A DNA stretch of 64,000 nucleotides from an uncultured Pelagibacteraceae bacterium (lineage in GTDB: Bacteria > Pseudomonadota > Alphaproteobacteria > Pelagibacterales > Pelagibacteraceae), in NCBI GenBank assembly GCA_902599805.1, contig CACKGP010000004.1, forward strand, positions 1-64,000. Reading direction: 5' to 3'. Under the pieces are notes generated by a model. The model had not been told where the DNA came from. It saw only the letters and a program-made list of their open reading frames with translations, and did not search any database. Both the position numbers and the translations under genes were made by a program. Positions 8,313 through 16,978 of this stretch are shown in pieces. The first letter of the stretch is position 1. Every line of letters begins with the position of its first letter.

Positions 8313-9717
8313 ACAATACTGTAACTGCAGGAGCAATTGTAGCTATCAAGAAAGACCAAAATAACAAGTAATTTTTTATTATTACAGGAAAAAACTCTTT
8401 ATTAATAAGCCCACCTACCAACAAACTGTTTGTAAAACTAGTATTTGGAAAAAACAACAAGCCTAAAACTAATCCGACAACAATTGATAATATTAAATCT
8501 GATTCAATAATTTTCTTTTCAAAGAAACCATAAAATACTGGAAAGAAAGCAGCACAACATAAAAGATCTGCTAATAAAAATAAATATAAAATACTAAATC
8601 CTTTCGAAGCAACAAATAAAGCAATAGTTGAAAGAATAATTATTATAAAATTTGATGAATTTATATTTTTACTTATCTTTTTTCCATCAACAATAATTAA
8701 ACTTGAGATACCATTTATTAATGTATCAAGTGTACTTACTGTGAGCGATATTGCCAAAATAATCACAGCTACTGCAATAATTTCTGAGTTTTCTTTTAAT
8801 AATAAAGAAAAAAAAGCAAGGTCTGGATTAATTTTGTCATCTAGAGAAATCGCAAATATTCCAGTTATACCCATAATAAAAACTGTTGGTATAATTATCA
8901 TAAATGAAAATTTAAGACTTCTTTTTAAAACATTATAATCTTTTGCTGCAAAAACTCTTTGCCAATTTCCTTGATGGAAAAGATTAGTTGCTGCTACGGC
9001 TATAAAAAAAGTTATTCCAGATGTATAATTTGGGATATAATTACCACTTAATAAACTCAAAGAACTACTGGATAATTCTTTCGAAGCTATCAAGTCTGAA
9101 CTAAAAATATTAAACAAACAAATAAGCAATAAAGCTACTACTATAAAAAACTGAAGATTATCTGTTATAATAGACGCTCTTAAACCTCCGTAGAGAGTAT
9201 AAATTAATGTTGAAATAATTACTAAAGAGGCAGTTAACCACAAAGGTGTGCTAGAAATATAATTTATTAATATTGCTACAGCTGTAATCTCAGCACATAA
9301 AAAGATAAACATATAAAAAATACTTAGAAAAATTATAAATTTAAATAGTTTTTTACCAATTTTATAAAAAATATATTGTGTAAAAGTAATACCTTTAGGG
9401 AAGGCCTTTCGTATTTTTTTTCCAAGAAAAATTAATGCAATCATTGGAAAGGCTGTTCCTAATGCATAACCTATTACAGCTCCTATGCCTCCCCAAGTCG
9501 CTGCAGATGCAGGCCCAAATAAAATCCATGCACCTAACGCTGAAGCTACAAGACTTGTTGTTAATGACAAAGTTCCAATTTTTCGCCCTGCTGTTAAATA
9601 ATTAGATGATCCTCTATATTTTCTTGAGTAAAAAATTCCGATAAATGCAAATAGGAAGCTTGATAAAATTAAAATTGTTAATGCTGAACTTTGCTGTAAA
9701 AAAAATGTTTTTTCCAT
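8290..9717 (-). CDS. thiV: Sodium:solute symporter, ThiV-type thiamine-precursor transporter
   Basis: This 475-residue polytopic membrane protein of the SSS family has about 12-13 hydrophobic helices and the early family motif SSNYLTAGRKIGTLSLTTSLVAS. SSS proteins couple substrate uptake to Na+. The substrate is inferred from regulation: a TPP riboswitch fills the 67 bp before the start codon. SAR11 cells are known to need the thiamine pyrimidine precursor HMP, and a riboswitch-controlled SSS gene called thiV has been proposed as its importer; this gene matches that description. Biochemical proof of the substrate cannot come from sequence. The end overlaps convergent lpxB by 23 bp. Confidence 0.88.
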   Translation of the reverse strand: MEKTFFLQQSSALTILILSSFLFAFIGIFYSRKYRGSSNYLTAGRKIGTLSLTTSLVASALGAWILFGPASAATWGGIGAVIGYALGTAFPMIALIFLGKKIRKAFPKGITFTQYIFYKIGKKLFKFIIFLSIFYMFIFLCAEITAVAILINYISSTPLWLTASLVIISTLIYTLYGGLRASIITDNLQFFIVVALLLICLFNIFSSDLIASKELSSSSLSLLSGNYIPNYTSGITFFIAVAATNLFHQGNWQRVFAAKDYNVLKRSLKFSFMIIIPTVFIMGITGIFAISLDDKINPDLAFFSLLLKENSEIIAVAVIILAISLTVSTLDTLINGISSLIIVDGKKISKNINSSNFIIIILSTIALFVASKGFSILYLFLLADLLCCAAFFPVFYGFFEKKIIESDLILSIVVGLVLGLLFFPNTSFTNSLLVGGLINKEFFPVIIKNYLLFWSFLIATIAPAVTVLFKYNPSK

Positions 9718-9784
9718 TTATCCCTCACTGAATTACCGGTCAGGTTCTAGGGTATGATCTCAGTCTTGATAGACACCCCTTAAA
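9717..9784 (-). promoter_or_regulatory. TPP riboswitch (THI element) controlling thiV
   Basis: Read on the minus strand, the segment contains the conserved THI-box parts in order: GGGGTGTC, CTGAGA, ACCC, GAACCTGA, a CTGA/TCAG helix, and GAGGGA. The optional P3 extension is absent, giving a compact aptamer. TTTA at the 5' side (9784-9781) can pair with TAAA (9720-9717), whose last A is the first base of the thiV ATG. The terminal GAGGGA is also the Shine-Dalgarno sequence, 3 bases from the start. Ligand binding should therefore block translation directly. The element begins right after the stop codon of the upstream ATP-grasp gene. Confidence 0.93.
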
Positions 9785-10705
9785 TTACTTTCTTAATTCA
9801 TTATAAAGAAATGATGCAATAGAATCCATTCCTTTTAAACTACTCTTTCTCTCTGCAATTGAATTATAATTTGTATTTGTATTGATATCATAAGTATAAT
9901 GTTTTCCATCTTTACCTTTAATATATTCAATTCCTGCTATCTCAATACCATTTGATTTAAGCAAATCTTCATATTTTTTTAGTTCTGGATTTTTATAATC
10001 TTTTACTATCATAAATTTATTTCCATCTGGATTTGTTGGACAAAACTTTTCTTCGACATTACAGGCATCAGCAGGGCATAGTTCAAAACCATCACTAGCA
10101 TCAACTTGTACAGCATATAAAAACTTTCCATTTACAAACTCCACTCTTGTAATTATTTTCGGATCAGACTCAATATATTCTTGTAATAAAGTAATTCCAT
10201 CAATTGAATCTTCAAAATTTCCATTAATATATTTTTCAAGTTCACTCGTGTTTTGAAAATATTTTACTCCTAGACCTCTTCCACCTCTATTGTGTTTTGT
10301 AATAAATGATTTTTTAAAATTTTTTGATTTTTCTAAAATCTCATTTTTGTTTTTAGCATAATAAGTTTCCGGAAAATTTATATTGAATTTTTTTAATTCC
10401 TCATATTGTTTTTGTTTACTTATTTCTAGTTCTAAAGCTCTTGAATTGTTCACAATTCTTTTTTTATCTTTTTCTAACCAACTAAGTACGTCTTTTGTAT
10501 TTTCCGGCGCATATCTGTGGCCTCGTGAATGTGCACTTGCACTCATTCTGTTATAAAAAATTCCATTAGGTGGAGATTTTTTAAAATCAAAGCTTTCTTT
10601 GTCCATGTGCCATTCTTTAAATGGAGCTTTAATCTTTTTAAAACTTTCCCTTAATGGAACAAGCCATTCATCGTTTTCATGTATCACATAGATGTTTTTA
10701 TCCAT
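9785..10705 (-). CDS. Uncharacterised ATP-grasp ligase (RimK-like)
   Basis: This 306-residue protein has an ATP-grasp core: the glycine-rich loop KHNRGGRGLGVKY (about 140-152), the adenine hinge LLQEYI (about 180), and the metal-binding segment YDINTNTNYN near residue 275. The N-terminal part contains a histidine/arginine-rich stretch, SAHSRGHRYAPENT. A Cys-rich insertion, ELCPADAC followed by FCP, lies near residues 220-235. ATP-grasp enzymes join a carboxylate to an amine or similar group through an acyl phosphate; the substrate here is not recognisable. It follows umuC by 51 bp and directly precedes the thiV riboswitch. No link to either function is proven. Confidence 0.7.
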   Translation of the reverse strand: MDKNIYVIHENDEWLVPLRESFKKIKAPFKEWHMDKESFDFKKSPPNGIFYNRMSASAHSRGHRYAPENTKDVLSWLEKDKKRIVNNSRALELEISKQKQYEELKKFNINFPETYYAKNKNEILEKSKNFKKSFITKHNRGGRGLGVKYFQNTSELEKYINGNFEDSIDGITLLQEYIESDPKIITRVEFVNGKFLYAVQVDASDGFELCPADACNVEEKFCPTNPDGNKFMIVKDYKNPELKKYEDLLKSNGIEIAGIEYIKGKDGKHYTYDINTNTNYNSIAERKSSLKGMDSIASFLYNELRK

Positions 10706-10756
10706 GGGTTTTTATAATCAATCTCTTACCCCTTTTTCAACCCAGATTTATTATAT

Positions 10757-12037
10757 TTATGACGCACTTACTTTAGGTAAATAATTAAAAGAAGCAGTAT
10801 CTATTTTTGAAGAATGTTCTCTTCTCATCTTCCACCCTTTGTGTATTCCTGCGCTAGCTATTGTTATTGCATGTCTACCATATTTATTATTTGTATGATC
10901 AATAGCTCTCATTAATGTCTTTGATCTATCATTTATAAGTGGTGTTAATAAATTTACTTCATTCTTATCTGCATCTTTTAGTTTTGATAAAATAATCCCA
11001 GCTTTTTGATAATGATATCCGGGCTTATACATACTCTTTAAAATCTTTCTTGCGTATTTAACAAGTTCAATACTATTGTTTGTAGCAATAGGTAGTTCAA
11101 TAGTTTGTGAATTTGAGTAATATTTTCTATTTTTATTAAAAGGACTAGTCCTAATAAATACCGTTAACCCTCTACATATTTGATCATCACCTCTTATTTT
11201 TTCAGCAGCGTTTAAGCAGTAAGTTGATACAGCTTCTTCTAATTTTTGTAAGTCCGTTATTCTTTTCCCAAAAGATCTTGATACACAACAATTTTTTCTT
11301 TTCTCTTCATGAAGTTCTAATCCAATACAAGTTACGCCTCGTAATTCCATTGCTGTTCTTGATCCGAGAACATTTGTACTTTTTTTTACCCAGGTATTCG
11401 AAACAGATTTTAATTGGTAAGCATTTTCTATACCATTTTTTATATATAGCTTCGACAATTGTTTGCCTACACCCCAAACATCTTGAATAGGAAATTTTTT
11501 TAATCTTTCATCAATATTTTTGCTTAAGTACATAACACCAGTTCTTTCCTTTTTAGCAATATGGTTTGCTACTTTACTAAGTGTCTTTGTCGTTGAAACC
11601 CCAACGCTTGTTGGTATTCCAGTCCATCTTAAAACTTTTTTTCTTATCTCTTTTCCATAATTCTCGACATCTTCTTCTTTTAAAAAAGATAGATCTATAA
11701 ATGCTTCATCAATAGAATAAATTTCAACATTAGTTGAAAAGGTTTTTAAAACTTTCATTACTCGCCTTGATAGATCACCGTATAATGCATAATTCGAGGA
11801 AAAAATATGAACATTATTTCTTTTAATCAATTCTTTTACTTTAAAATATGGTTCTCCCATTCTTATCCCTAAAGCTTTTGCTTCATTAGATCTTGAAATT
11901 ACACATCCGTCATTATTTGATAAAACTACAACAGGTTTATTTTGTATTTTTGGATTAAATAATCTTTCGCAAGAGACGTAAAAGGAATTACAGTCTACAA
12001 GAGCAATTTTCTTTTTATTGTAATTTATGGATGACAT
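10757..12037 (-). CDS. umuC: Translesion DNA polymerase V catalytic subunit UmuC
   Basis: This 426-residue Y-family polymerase opens with [16 protein letters not shown] (catalytic Asp and the steric-gate region), followed by [15 protein letters not shown]. The second acidic pair lies in [10 protein letters not shown], and the helix-hairpin-helix in [12 protein letters not shown]. UmuC with UmuD' copies damaged DNA. It overlaps umuD by 23 bp, so the two should be translated together from the SOS promoter in front of umuD. Length is normal for UmuC. Confidence 0.95.
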   Translation of the reverse strand: MSSINYNKKKIALVDCNSFYVSCERLFNPKIQNKPVVVLSNNDGCVISRSNEAKALGIRMGEPYFKVKELIKRNNVHIFSSNYALYGDLSRRVMKVLKTFSTNVEIYSIDEAFIDLSFLKEEDVENYGKEIRKKVLRWTGIPTSVGVSTTKTLSKVANHIAKKERTGVMYLSKNIDERLKKFPIQDVWGVGKQLSKLYIKNGIENAYQLKSVSNTWVKKSTNVLGSRTAMELRGVTCIGLELHEEKRKNCCVSRSFGKRITDLQKLEEAVSTYCLNAAEKIRGDDQICRGLTVFIRTSPFNKNRKYYSNSQTIELPIATNNSIELVKYARKILKSMYKPGYHYQKAGIILSKLKDADKNEVNLLTPLINDRSKTLMRAIDHTNNKYGRHAITIASAGIHKGWKMRREHSSKIDTASFNYLPKVSAS

Positions 12038-12398
12038 AAGTAACTACTCCCCAAATTATTACGTTAGGATTTTCACTTAATTCAATTTTATTAGGACCAG
12101 AAGCTAAATAATTATTATTTTTTCCTTTTATGAAAGTTTTTACCACCAACTCTTCATTTACATTTGCTATTACTGTTGACGAATTTTTTGGATTAATACT
12201 TCTATCAACAATTAATAAATCTCCATCATAGATACCGACATTAGTCATAGACTTTCCTTGCACTCTTATTATGAATGTTGCTGGGGCATTTTTTATTAGA
12301 TGTGTGTTTAAATCTACATCGTCTTCGATGTAATCCGTGGCAGGCGAGGGGAAACCAGCGCCAACTTTGTGAATATAAAAAGGTAATTTAAGCTTCAT
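12015..12398 (-). CDS. umuD: UmuD-like self-cleaving SOS mutagenesis protein (S24 peptidase)
   Basis: This 127-residue protein has the LexA/UmuD fold: a short N-terminal arm with a probable Ala-Gly cleavage site (VGAGFPSPA, residues 12-20), the nucleophile serine in [11 protein letters not shown], and the general-base lysine in ELVVKTF. RecA filaments trigger cleavage to UmuD', which forms Pol V with UmuC. The cleavage site here reads Ala-Gly rather than the Cys-Gly of E. coli, as in other UmuD/LexA proteins. A strong promoter and a LexA box lie directly upstream. No clear ribosome-binding site precedes the ATG, and the leader would be very short. Confidence 0.93.
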   Translation of the reverse strand: MKLKLPFYIHKVGAGFPSPATDYIEDDVDLNTHLIKNAPATFIIRVQGKSMTNVGIYDGDLLIVDRSINPKNSSTVIANVNEELVVKTFIKGKNNNYLASGPNKIELSENPNVIIWGVVTYVIHKLQ

Positions 12399-12402
12399 AA
12401 AT

Positions 12403-12417
12403 GTTCTTGATTTGTTC
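12403..12417. promoter_or_regulatory. LexA (SOS) box in front of umuDC
   Basis: The plus strand reads GTTC-TTGATTT-GTTC, an exact match to the alphaproteobacterial LexA operator GTTC-N7-GTTC. It begins 2 bases downstream of the umuD -10 hexamer and ends 4 bp before the start codon, so bound LexA would cover the transcription start. Confidence 0.85.
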
Positions 12418-12419
12418 TT

Positions 12420-12448
12420 TTTATAAAGGTAAGATAGAAGATCGTCAA
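12420..12448 (-). promoter_or_regulatory. Sigma-70-type promoter of umuDC
   Basis: On the minus strand TTGACG (12448-12443) and TATAAA (12425-12420) are separated by exactly 17 bp, a near-consensus housekeeping promoter. The expected transcription start falls inside the LexA box, giving a leader of only about 15 bases. Confidence 0.7.
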
Positions 12449-12468
12449 GTTTAATTAATGAAAAGAAT

Positions 12469-13860
12469 TTAATTAATTTTAGAAATTCTTTTTATGATTT
12501 CATCTTTTGTAAGTGAAAGGATGATATTATAAATACCAGGGCCAAATCTTGAACCAACCAAAGCAATTCTTAGTGGTTGACCAACACCTTTAAAGTTAGT
12601 TTTGTACTTAGTGATTAGACTATTAATTAGTTTTTCAAGACTTTCTTTATTCGGGTTTTTGATACTTTTAAATTCATTAAGGAAATCACCAATAATTTTC
12701 TTAGAATTGGCATCTAAAAGCTTCAAATCTTCAGGGGAAATACTTATTTCTTTGTTTAGTATGTATTGTGAATTCTGGTAAATATCATCAAGAGTTTTGG
12801 CTTTATTTTTTAGGAAATTTAAAGAATTAATAATAACTTCTTCCTTAGATGGATCGATAGTTTTTTTGTACTTTTGAGCATAGCTCTTCAAAAAATCAAA
12901 AAGAATTTTTTCATCTATATTTTTAATATAATGTTCATTAAGTGAAAGTATTCTAGACATATCAAGTTTTGACGGAGATTTTCCAACACCTTTTAAGTCA
13001 AAGAGTTTAATGCTTTCATCTAGAGAAAAGATTTCCTTATCTTTATACGCCCAACCTAGTCGTAATAAGTAATTTCTAAGCGCATCGGGTAAAATTCCAA
13101 TTTTAACATAGTCATCAATAGTTGAGGATTTATCCCTTTTCGAGAGCTTAGATCCTTTTTCACTATGTATTAAAGGTATGTGTGCAAATAGAGGAGTATC
13201 CCATTTCATTGCCTCATAAATTTGCTTTTGTTTAAAAGTATTAATTTTATGGTCGTCACCTCGAATAACATGTGAAATTTTCATTAAATGGTCATCAACT
13301 GTTGCTGACAACTGATATGTTGGAGATCCGTCCTGTCTTAATATAACAAAATCCTCAATAATCGAATTTGATATGTTAATGTCACCTTGAACCAAATCTT
13401 TTATTATAGTGTTTCCTGAAACTTTACTTTTGAACCTTACAACTGGTTTTACATCTTTAGGAATTTGAAGATCTTTAGGGTCCCTCCATTTCCTATTGTA
13501 CACATATGGTATACCTTGTTTTTTACATTTTTCTTTTTGTTCTTTTATTTCTTCCTCTGAACAATAACATTTATAGGCAAAACCTTTTTTTAAGAGTTCC
13601 TCAGCAATTTCTTTATGCTTATTAATATTTTTTGACTGAATAAATTCTTGATCGTCATGTTTTATTCCAACCCATGACAAAGATTCAATTATTTGTTTTT
13701 TAAACTCATCTTTAGATCTTTCTTTATCTGTATCTTCTATTCTAAGATAAAATTTCCCTTTATTTTTCCTTACTAATAACCAATTAAATAAAGCTGTTCT
13801 AACACCACCAATGTGCAAAGGTCCTGTGGGTGAGGGCGCAAACCTACAAATAAAAGACAT
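12469..13860 (-). CDS. gltX: Glutamyl-tRNA synthetase
   Basis: This 463-residue class I synthetase has the HIGH-type motif FAPSPTGPLHIGGVRTALFNW at the N-terminus (the PLHIGG core) and the KMSKS-type motif GSKLSKRDK near residue 245. The C-terminal anticodon-binding part ends with the conserved GQPLRIALVGSRFGPGIYN-type segment. It charges tRNA-Glu with glutamate. I chose the ATG at 13860; the codon before it is TTG and gives no better ribosome site. It lies 19 bp after lexA and may share the SOS-controlled transcript. Confidence 0.95.
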   Translation of the reverse strand: MSFICRFAPSPTGPLHIGGVRTALFNWLLVRKNKGKFYLRIEDTDKERSKDEFKKQIIESLSWVGIKHDDQEFIQSKNINKHKEIAEELLKKGFAYKCYCSEEEIKEQKEKCKKQGIPYVYNRKWRDPKDLQIPKDVKPVVRFKSKVSGNTIIKDLVQGDINISNSIIEDFVILRQDGSPTYQLSATVDDHLMKISHVIRGDDHKINTFKQKQIYEAMKWDTPLFAHIPLIHSEKGSKLSKRDKSSTIDDYVKIGILPDALRNYLLRLGWAYKDKEIFSLDESIKLFDLKGVGKSPSKLDMSRILSLNEHYIKNIDEKILFDFLKSYAQKYKKTIDPSKEEVIINSLNFLKNKAKTLDDIYQNSQYILNKEISISPEDLKLLDANSKKIIGDFLNEFKSIKNPNKESLEKLINSLITKYKTNFKGVGQPLRIALVGSRFGPGIYNIILSLTKDEIIKRISKIN

Positions 13861-13879
13861 CAATTGAAATTAAACTATT

Positions 13880-14554
13880 TTAATTGAAGTTTCTATACAA
13901 AGAAACCAATTTTCCTTGAATCTTAATTCTTTTTGCTGAGTATATCTTTGTACCGTATTTTTTGTTGGCACTTTCTAATGCAATTGTATTACCTTTTTTT
14001 CTAATTCTTTTTAAAGTAGCTTCTTCGTTATCAATCAAAACAACCGCAATTTGACCATTATCTGCATTTGAACTTTTCTTAATGATAACAGTGTCCCCAT
14101 CGTTGATACCTGCTTCAATCATTGAATCACCTTTAACTTTTAATCCGAAGTGATCGTCATTTTTATTGAAGTCAGCTGGCAAATTTATTTTATCAACTTC
14201 TTGTTGTATTGCTTCAATTGGTGTACCTGCAGCAATTGAACCTAACACTGAGATCTTGTTAGATTTTGCTGAGTTTTTATCTAAACCGCCTTTAATTAAG
14301 CTTGGAGTAAAGCTGTTGAATAAATCGTGTGCGCTAGCGTTTTCGGGAAGCTTAACAACTTCAAGAGCACGAGCTTTATGAGCTAATCTTTTAATAAATC
14401 CTCTTTCTTCAAGGGCTGATATTAGTCGATGAATTCCTGATTTCGACTTAAGGTTGAGTGAGTTTTTCATTTCCTCATATGAAGGAGAAACTCCAGTCGA
14501 TCTTATTTTCTTATTAATAAAAAGTAATAAGTTTTTTTGTTTTTTTGTAAGCAT
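13880..14554 (-). CDS. lexA: LexA SOS repressor
   Basis: This 224-residue repressor has an N-terminal winged helix ([36 protein letters not shown]), the self-cleavage Ala-Gly in [11 protein letters not shown], the catalytic serine in [11 protein letters not shown], and the lysine in [12 protein letters not shown] start at the ATG at 14554, which gives the canonical MLT start and has AGGA about 9 bases upstream; a TTG- or ATG-extended form from 14572 would run toward the operator. A LexA box lies 22 bp upstream, so lexA is probably autoregulated. gltX follows. Confidence 0.95.
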   Translation of the reverse strand: MLTKKQKNLLLFINKKIRSTGVSPSYEEMKNSLNLKSKSGIHRLISALEERGFIKRLAHKARALEVVKLPENASAHDLFNSFTPSLIKGGLDKNSAKSNKISVLGSIAAGTPIEAIQQEVDKINLPADFNKNDDHFGLKVKGDSMIEAGINDGDTVIIKKSSNADNGQIAVVLIDNEEATLKRIRKKGNTIALESANKKYGTKIYSAKRIKIQGKLVSLYRNFN

Positions 14555-14576
14555 AGAACAAATCCTGTACATTTAT

Positions 14577-14591
14577 GTTCTACAAAAGTTC
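14577..14591. promoter_or_regulatory. LexA (SOS) box in front of lexA
   Basis: The plus strand reads GTTC-TACAAAA-GTTC, again an exact GTTC-N7-GTTC. It sits in the short gap between trpC and lexA, 22 bp before the lexA start, as expected for autoregulation. I could not assign convincing -35 and -10 hexamers. Confidence 0.83.
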
Positions 14592-14623
14592 TACTTCAAT
14601 ATCAATGCCAAATTAACCTTATA

Positions 14624-15418
14624 TTATGGGCTTATTTGGGTGATTTTTTCCAATAGCGAAGCGTTTTCGTTTATATTTTTCAAAAGTGATTCACCAATTA
14701 AAAAATTATTTATTTTAGTTTTTTTTACTATTTCCTCGACTTCTTTCTCTGACTTAATACCACTTTCACAAATTATAGGCCCTTCATGTTTAGCTAAATC
14801 CTTATGCAGGTCATAAGTAGTTTTTAAATCTGTTTCTAGTGTTTTAAGATTTCTGTTGTTAATTCCAATTATTGAATTCTTAAAGTAAAGAGCTTTCTTT
14901 GCTTCTTCCTGAGTATGAACCTCAACAATTGTACTAATATTTAATTCTTCAGCAACACTAAAAATATCTTTTGAGGTTTTTTCATCAATAGCAGCTAATA
15001 TTATTAATATAGCATCCGCTCCAAAACTTTTAGCAAGATAAACTTGATAGGGGTCAACAAAAAAATCTTTACACAAGATAGGTAACTTTACCTCTTTTTT
15101 TACTTCTTCAATATGTTCTAATTTTCCCTTAAAATAATTTTCCTCTGTTAATATAGAAAGACATGTGGCACCAGATTTTAAGTATTTTCTTGCTATTTCT
15201 TTAGGATTATAATTTTCTACAATAATGCCAGCAGACGGGCTAGCTTTCTTTATCTCCGCAATTACGTTAATTTTATTTTTTGTTAGTTTATCTTTGAAAG
15301 AAATATAATTATTAAATTCAGATATATTTTTTCTTATTTTCTCTAAAGGATGAGATCTTTTATAACTCTCTACACTATTTTTCTTATCGGCAATTATTTT
15401 GTCCAATATGTTGTTCAT
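14624..15418 (-). CDS. trpC: Indole-3-glycerol phosphate synthase TrpC
   Basis: This 264-residue TIM-barrel enzyme has the signatures VIAEIKKASPSAG (substrate Lys), LSILTEENYFKG, ILCKDFFVDPYQVYLA, IGINNRNLKT and ICESGI. TrpC closes the indole ring of the tryptophan pathway. It overlaps trpD by 4 bp and is the last gene of a trpEGDC run; trpF, trpB and trpA are not in the window. Length is standard. Confidence 0.96.
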   Translation of the reverse strand: MNNILDKIIADKKNSVESYKRSHPLEKIRKNISEFNNYISFKDKLTKNKINVIAEIKKASPSAGIIVENYNPKEIARKYLKSGATCLSILTEENYFKGKLEHIEEVKKEVKLPILCKDFFVDPYQVYLAKSFGADAILIILAAIDEKTSKDIFSVAEELNISTIVEVHTQEEAKKALYFKNSIIGINNRNLKTLETDLKTTYDLHKDLAKHEGPIICESGIKSEKEVEEIVKKTKINNFLIGESLLKNINENASLLEKITQISP

Positions 15419-16407
15419 TTAACTAATTTTGATATATGATTTTCTACTTTTCCTGAAAGTATGTGCTTTCTTAATTGCTCGTAGCCTTCCTTAAAAGATT
15501 TAATTTTATCTGATACAATTAAACCCGCCGCAGCATTTAGACATATAGCAATTGAAAAATCATTATCTTTTCCCTGAAAAACTTCTTTTATTTTTTCGGA
15601 GTTATAATCAGGTTCTTTACCAACAATATTATTAAAATTATTTGCATTAATTCCTATCTCTTTTGGATCCAAAATAAATTCTTTTATACTTTCACCCTCC
15701 AATTCGACTACATTTGTCTTAGCGTATGGAGAAATTTCATCTAGACCATCTTCACTATTTACTATTAAAGCTCTTTTTAATTTAAGGTTTTTTAAAGCTT
15801 CAGCAAAAATTTTAAGTAACTTTTTATCAAAAACACCAACTACTTGTCTTTTTACCTTAGCAGGGCTACTTAAAGGTCCAATTAAATTAAATATAGTTCT
15901 TTTTCCAATTTTTTTTCTTACTGGGCCTACAAATTTCATTGCAGAGTGATAACCTGGAGCAAACATAAATCCAAAATTATAATTCTTTATACTTTCTTCT
16001 ACTTCTTTAGCACCAAGAGATATACTTATCCCTAATTTTTCAAGAACATCAGCAGATCCGCACTTTGATGAAACAGATTTATTCCCGTGTTTTGCTACTT
16101 TCACACCGAAACTTGATAACAAAAGTGCAGCTGCAGTGGATATATTCAAGGTATTTTTTCCGTCACCCCCAGTCCCGCAAGTATCAATCGTATCATCTGG
16201 AACATTAACTTTAGTAGCTTTATCGCGTAAAACATAAACACCACCGGCTATCTCACTAGATGTTTCACCTTTTGCAGATGAAAAAGTTAAAAAGTCATGA
16301 ATTTGATTATCTTTTAGTCTCCCAGACATCATATTCTCAAAAGCCTGTCTGCTCTCCTCAAAAGAAAGATTCTGTTTATTTTCGAGTTTTTTTAAAATCT
16401 CATCCAT
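15415..16407 (-). CDS. trpD: Anthranilate phosphoribosyltransferase TrpD
   Basis: This 330-residue protein contains the PRPP-binding glycine motif DTCGTGGDGKNTLNIST, KHGNKSVSSKCGSADVLE, and the family segment RTIFNLIGPLSSPAKVKRQVVG-type (core NLIGPLSSPA). TrpD transfers phosphoribose onto anthranilate. It overlaps trpG by 8 bp and trpC by 4 bp, indicating coupled translation. It is a stand-alone TrpD, not fused to TrpG. Confidence 0.96.
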   Translation of the reverse strand: MDEILKKLENKQNLSFEESRQAFENMMSGRLKDNQIHDFLTFSSAKGETSSEIAGGVYVLRDKATKVNVPDDTIDTCGTGGDGKNTLNISTAAALLLSSFGVKVAKHGNKSVSSKCGSADVLEKLGISISLGAKEVEESIKNYNFGFMFAPGYHSAMKFVGPVRKKIGKRTIFNLIGPLSSPAKVKRQVVGVFDKKLLKIFAEALKNLKLKRALIVNSEDGLDEISPYAKTNVVELEGESIKEFILDPKEIGINANNFNNIVGKEPDYNSEKIKEVFQGKDNDFSIAICLNAAAGLIVSDKIKSFKEGYEQLRKHILSGKVENHISKLVK

Positions 16408-16978
16408 TATACTTATATTTTAAAAAGTTTTTTATTAATTTCATTCCTTCTTTTGTACTTATACTTTCAGGATGAAATTGTACGCCATGAACATTATAAT
16501 TTTTGTGCATAATTCCCATAATCACATTATCTTTTGTTTTTGCGGTAACTATATAATCTTTGCCCAGTGTTTTTTTGTCAATTATGAGACTATGATACCT
16601 TGTTCCAACAATATTATTCTTTAAGCCTTTAAAAATTCCCTTTTTATTATGTGAAATTTTGCTAGTTTTTCCGTGCATAAGTCTTTTAGCTTTTATAATT
16701 TTGGCACCAGAGACTTGTCCAATGATCTGATGACCAAGACAAACCCCCAAAATAGGTATTTTTTTAAATAAATCTTTTACAATTTTTAAACAGTTCCCAG
16801 CCTGATTTGGATTTCCTGGACCTGGAGATATCACAATTTTTTTATATTTTTTTTTAATTATTTCCTTTGATGTGATTTTGTCGTTTCTTACTACATCTAC
16901 CTTACATTTTAGAGCCTCTAGATAATGATAAAGGTTATAGGTAAAACTATCGTAGTTATCTATTAATAATATTTTCAT
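16400..16978 (-). CDS. trpG: Anthranilate synthase glutaminase subunit TrpG
   Basis: This 192-residue class I glutamine amidotransferase has LLIDNYDSFTYNL, SPGPGNPNQAG, the nucleophile cysteine in LGVCLGHQIIGQ, and the catalytic His/Glu in VHGVQFHPESIST. It supplies ammonia to TrpE for anthranilate formation. It starts immediately after the trpE stop and overlaps trpD. In many bacteria this subunit also serves para-aminobenzoate synthesis (PabA), so a dual role is possible. Confidence 0.95.
   Translation of the reverse strand: MKILLIDNYDSFTYNLYHYLEALKCKVDVVRNDKITSKEIIKKKYKKIVISPGPGNPNQAGNCLKIVKDLFKKIPILGVCLGHQIIGQVSGAKIIKAKRLMHGKTSKISHNKKGIFKGLKNNIVGTRYHSLIIDKKTLGKDYIVTAKTKDNVIMGIMHKNYNVHGVQFHPESISTKEGMKLIKNFLKYKYNG

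Noticed and set aside
14555..14572. Upstream start for lexA at 14572
   Set aside because: The canonical MLTKKQ start at 14554 has AGGA upstream; the six extra residues do not match the family.
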